From assembly GCA_017848075.1 (NCBI GenBank), contig JAGALG010000163.1, forward strand, positions 1 through 6,542: DNA of 6,542 bases, given 5' to 3'. This document shows, piece by piece, positions 5,514 through 6,542 of the stretch. Numbering within the stretch: position 1 is the first letter of the stretch; each line of letters begins with the position of its first letter. This stretch comes from Oscillospiraceae bacterium (GTDB lineage Bacteria > Bacillota > Clostridia > Oscillospirales > Ruminococcaceae). The position numbers and the translations under genes were made by a program. The notes beneath the pieces are model-generated. The model was not told where the DNA came from and did no database searches. It saw nothing but the letters and a program-made list of their open reading frames with translations.

Positions 5514-6219
5514 AAATCAGTTGGAGAGCGACTTCCATCATCTGCGTAAACTTGTTCTGACGCTCTTCGGAAGTGGTCGCCTCGCCGGTAAACGGACAGT
5601 CAGAGATGGTACAGATGCACAGAGCCTCTTTTCCGGCTCGGGCTGCATTGAGATAGAGCGCGGCGGATTCCATCTCCACCGCAAGAACGCCCATCTTCTG
5701 CCATGGAAGCAGATTGTCCTTGGTATCATCATAGAAGGTATCGCTGCAGAACAGATTACCGACTTTATGAGGAACAGCCAGTGCCGCAGCGGCTTCCTGT
5801 GCGCCTTTTACCAAGGCATAGGAGGCGGTGGGGGCAAAGGTGCCCGGCAGCTGATACTGAGCAGCGTAATTGGAATTGGTGCAGGAGCCCATACCAATGA
5901 CCACATCACCGATATGCAGCTCTGGATCGATGGCACCGGCAGAACCAATGCGGATGATCCGTTCCACACCATAGAAATGGAATAGCTCATAGGAATAAAT
6001 GCCGATGGAAGGACAGCCCATACCGCTGCCCTGCACGGAGACCGGTTTCCCTTTATAAGTGCCGGTGTAGCCGAACATGCCGCGGACGGTGTTGTACTGT
6101 ACCGGGTTTTCCAGATAGGTTTCTGCCAGCACTTTGGCACGGAGCGGGTCGCCGGGCATCAGAACGGTTTTGGCGATCCGTCCGAAAACAGCTTCATTGT
6201 GAGGGGTAGGTGTGATCAT
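5512..6219 (-). CDS. deoD: Purine nucleoside phosphorylase, DeoD (hexameric) type
   Basis: The product cleaves purine (deoxy)ribonucleosides with phosphate to the free base and (deoxy)ribose-1-phosphate, which DeoB uses next. The 235 residues align throughout with E. coli DeoD (239 residues) at an offset of three. H7 matches H4; phosphate ligands are G23, R27 (MPGDPLRAK), R46 (VRGM), R90 and S93 (RIGSAGAI); the nucleoside-binding V-E182-M-E184 is present; the general base is D207 in ISD; and the partner R220 lies in SEERQ. A longer frame opens at 6291, but the ATG at 6219 is chosen because AAAGGA (6228-6233) is 8 bases upstream and MITPTPHNEA matches the normal N-terminus. The extra 24 residues would begin upstream of the predicted transcription start at about 6287. 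It is the first gene of the operon. Confidence 0.97.
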   Translation of the reverse strand: MITPTPHNEAVFGRIAKTVLMPGDPLRAKVLAETYLENPVQYNTVRGMFGYTGTYKGKPVSVQGSGMGCPSIGIYSYELFHFYGVERIIRIGSAGAIDPELHIGDVVIGMGSCTNSNYAAQYQLPGTFAPTASYALVKGAQEAAAALAVPHKVGNLFCSDTFYDDTKDNLLPWQKMGVLAVEMESAALYLNAARAGKEALCICTISDCPFTGEATTSEERQNKFTQMMEVALQLI

Positions 6220-6227
6220 AACATCGA

Positions 6228-6233
6228 TCCTTT
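6228..6233 (-). promoter_or_regulatory. Ribosome binding site that fixes the deoD start
   Basis: AAAGGA on the complement, 8 bases before the ATG at 6219, supports this start over the upstream in-frame ATGs at 6291, 6270 and 6255, none of which has a comparable site. Confidence 0.85.
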
Positions 6234-6277
6234 CTTGACAGAATAATGGCTTCATCGTTATCAATATCATAATTACG

Positions 6278-6293
6278 AATTGCGTCTGCAATT
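6278..6293 (-). promoter_or_regulatory. Operator-like palindrome AATTGC-N4-GCAATT at the deoD transcription start
   Basis: A perfect 6+6 inverted repeat with spacer AGAC on the complement abuts the -10 hexamer and covers the predicted start of transcription. That is the classic position for a repressor that blocks initiation or escape. Nucleoside operons are commonly controlled by DeoR-type or other local repressors, but the cognate regulator cannot be named here and no such gene is visible beside the operon. Confidence 0.5.
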
Positions 6294-6322
6294 ATTATAG
6301 CACGAAGCCGCTGAGATGCCAA
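6294..6322 (-). promoter_or_regulatory. Sigma-A promoter of the deoD-deoB-cdd operon
   Basis: On the complement, TTGGCA (6317-6322, 5 of 6 to consensus), a 17-base spacer and TATAAT (6294-6299, exact) are seen. A TGC immediately before the -10 makes it an extended -10. Transcription should start near 6287, giving a leader of about 67 bases. No purine-riboswitch-like fold is evident in that leader. Confidence 0.85.
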
Positions 6323-6342
6323 CAAAAATTGTGAAAATATAC

Positions 6343-6377
6343 AAAAAAGGCTGAAAAAAAGATCAATTTTCTTTCAG
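6343..6377 (-). terminator. Weak A/U-rich terminator-like hairpin upstream of the deoD promoter
   Basis: On the complement, CTGAAAGAAA pairs with TTTTTTTCAG (10 pairs, one G-U, 7-base loop; 6351-6377), followed by CC and a run of six T (6348-6343). The stem has few GC pairs, so it would be a weak terminator. It may end a leftward gene lying beyond the right edge and insulate the deo promoter. Confidence 0.35.
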
Positions 6378-6542
6378 TGTAATTTGTTGTAAAAAAAGTG
6401 GAATTATCTCTGTTTTACACAAAAAATTAAGAAATTACAGCCTGCTGGCGCACAGGCTTGGATAGAAATTTTCTTCTTGCTCTCTTTCCCGGTATGGAGA
6501 GAATTTTTAGCTTCCCTTACAAAAAAACAAGGCAAAAAACCG
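6378..6542. other. AT-rich intergenic region at the right edge, no supported gene
   Basis: Together with the deoD leader and promoter, this makes a 323-base stretch (6220-6542) without a gene. This outer part is rich in A- and T-runs and holds small inverted repeats: TGTAAAA (6388-6394) with TTTTACA (6413-6419), AGCCTG (6439-6444) with CAGGCT (6453-6458), and TCTCT (6481-6485) with AGAGA (6498-6502). A frame of 46 codons is open leftwards from the edge to a stop near 6403 but has no coding character. It is probably the 3' flank of a neighbouring gene plus spacer. Confidence 0.5.

Noticed and set aside
3833..5985. Rightward frames opposite cdd, deoB and deoD (3833-4357, 4174-5223, 5245-5985)
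   Set aside because: They are antisense to unmistakable enzymes, overlap one another, and arise from GC-rich codon bias.
6220..6290. Purine riboswitch in the deoD leader
   Set aside because: The leader is only about 67 bases and shows no three-way-junction-type pairing or terminator.
6220..6291. N-terminal extension of deoD by 24 residues from the ATG at 6291
   Set aside because: It lies upstream of the predicted transcription start, lacks a ribosome binding site, and does not fit the DeoD N-terminus.
6403..6541. Leftward 46-codon open frame at the right edge
   Set aside because: It has no start inside the window, no recognisable motif and homopolymer-rich composition; more likely 3' untranslated or intergenic DNA.
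6494..6542. Possible rightward gene start (MERIFSFPYKK...) open to the window end
   Set aside because: No Shine-Dalgarno sequence precedes it (the upstream bases are pyrimidine-rich) and only 16 codons are visible.
1..6542. CRISPR array, transposon, tRNA or phage elements
   Set aside because: No regularly spaced repeats, transposase frames, cloverleaf sequences or attachment-site duplications were found on either strand.

Overview
The window looks like a chromosomal piece of a Gram-positive, gut-type clostridium. Supporting signs are strong AGGAGG-type ribosome binding sites, sigma-A promoters, a small-gene XRE regulator, and a secreted protein ending in an NPSTG-hydrophobic-KR tail of the kind I associate with Oscillospiraceae-like Firmicutes. 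The genus cannot be fixed from the sequence alone.

Left part (1-1952): a partial XRE-family repressor-like gene runs leftwards off the edge (196 to 1). A 164-base divergent region separates it from a rightward gene (361-1884) for a 507-residue secreted, cell-surface-type protein. That protein has a signal peptide, a right-handed beta-helix, an InlB-B-repeat-like domain and a non-canonical NPSTG sortase-type tail. The divergent region carries an exact-consensus sigma-A promoter (TTGACA, 17 bases, TATAAT) for the surface gene, a candidate promoter for the regulator, a 10-base direct repeat and a perfect 8+8 palindrome. A strong hairpin with U-tracts on both strands (1921-1952) ends the surface gene and the operon converging on it from the right.

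Right part (1969-6542): a leftward nucleoside-salvage operon reads deoD (purine nucleoside phosphorylase), deoB (phosphopentomutase), cdd (cytidine deaminase), then a class-C beta-lactamase-fold serine hydrolase. DeoD releases the purine base and makes (deoxy)ribose-1-phosphate, DeoB converts this to the 5-phosphate for central metabolism, and Cdd channels cytidine to uridine. deoD and deoB are separated by 12 bases, deoB and cdd overlap by 4, and the hydrolase follows 64 bases after cdd. The operon promoter (TTGGCA, 17 bases, extended TGC-TATAAT) lies at 6294-6322. A perfect AATTGC-N4-GCAATT palindrome sits on the predicted transcription start.

The main oddity is the serine hydrolase. It is intact in one frame over 630 codons except for an amber codon at codon 209, which separates the SxxK and YxN active-site motifs from the rest of the fold. 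The genome uses TAG as an ordinary stop at the end of deoD, so a nonsense mutation or assembly error is the simplest reading. I found no clearly new defence or mobile system. The best leads are the amber codon, the stop/ribosome-binding-site fusion between deoD and deoB, the two operator-like palindromes, and an abrupt codon-use change inside the surface-protein gene.
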